From RGIG2094 sp045660065 (lineage in GTDB: Bacteria > Bacillota > Clostridia > RGIG6154), in assembly GCA_045660065.1 (NCBI GenBank), contig JAZRDC010000083.1, forward strand, positions 1 to 5,248: DNA of 5,248 nucleotides, given 5' to 3'. Below are positions 5,227-5,248 of the stretch, piece by piece. Both the position numbers and the translations under genes were made by a program. The stretch's first letter is position 1. Each line of letters starts with the position of its first letter. The notes under the pieces are model-generated. The model searched no databases and was not told the origin of the DNA. It worked only from the letters and a program-made list of their open reading frames with translations.

Positions 5227-5248
5227 GTATAACTTCGAATTTGTATCC

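Overview
The window reads as a low-GC Firmicutes chromosome, most likely an anaerobic gut- or rumen-type Clostridia (Oscillospiraceae/Lachnospiraceae-like). The clues are strong purine-rich Shine-Dalgarno sites, sigma-A-type promoters, near-exclusive CAG for glutamine, a 'MKKVxALLLVAVMALGLVACGG' lipoprotein signal, and AT-rich intergenic DNA with short palindromes. This placement is an inference; no rRNA or other marker gene is present.

All three genes lie on the minus strand, so the window reads right to left. (1) 5160-3724 is a complete 478-residue lipoprotein, an extracellular solute-binding protein (SBP) of an ABC importer. It has a near-consensus promoter at 5198-5226 and a strong intrinsic terminator at 3691-3724. 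(2) 3383-1968 is a 471-residue paralogue of the first, about two-thirds identical by eye. It has its own promoter (3480-3508), upstream A-tracts and a structured leader of about 90 nt that the first gene lacks. (3) 1653-1 is the N-terminal 551 residues of a large secreted protein: signal peptide, a probable jelly-roll (concanavalin/LamG-like) region, then two bacterial Ig-like (Big_5/SbsA-type) modules. It runs off the left edge and has no stop in the window.

The 314-nt gap between genes 2 and 3 (1654-1967) holds a long hairpin without a U-tract, a small palindromic MITE-like patch with 7-bp TTATTCA repeats, and two further hairpins in the probable leader of gene 3. I found neither a convincing promoter nor a canonical terminator there, so read-through from gene 2 into gene 3 is possible. 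The 340-nt gap between genes 1 and 2 (3384-3723) holds the terminator, a second hairpin, A-tracts, a promoter and the leader.

Functionally the window suggests glycan handling: two related substrate-capture lipoproteins, and a secreted multi-domain protein that may bind polysaccharide or the cell surface. No permease, ATPase, glycosidase or regulator is present, so the transport partners must be elsewhere. I see no CRISPR array, tRNA, rRNA, transposase or phage gene. The proteins are recognisable family members. The least explained material is the non-coding structure, above all the leader of gene 2 and the palindromic patch upstream of gene 3.
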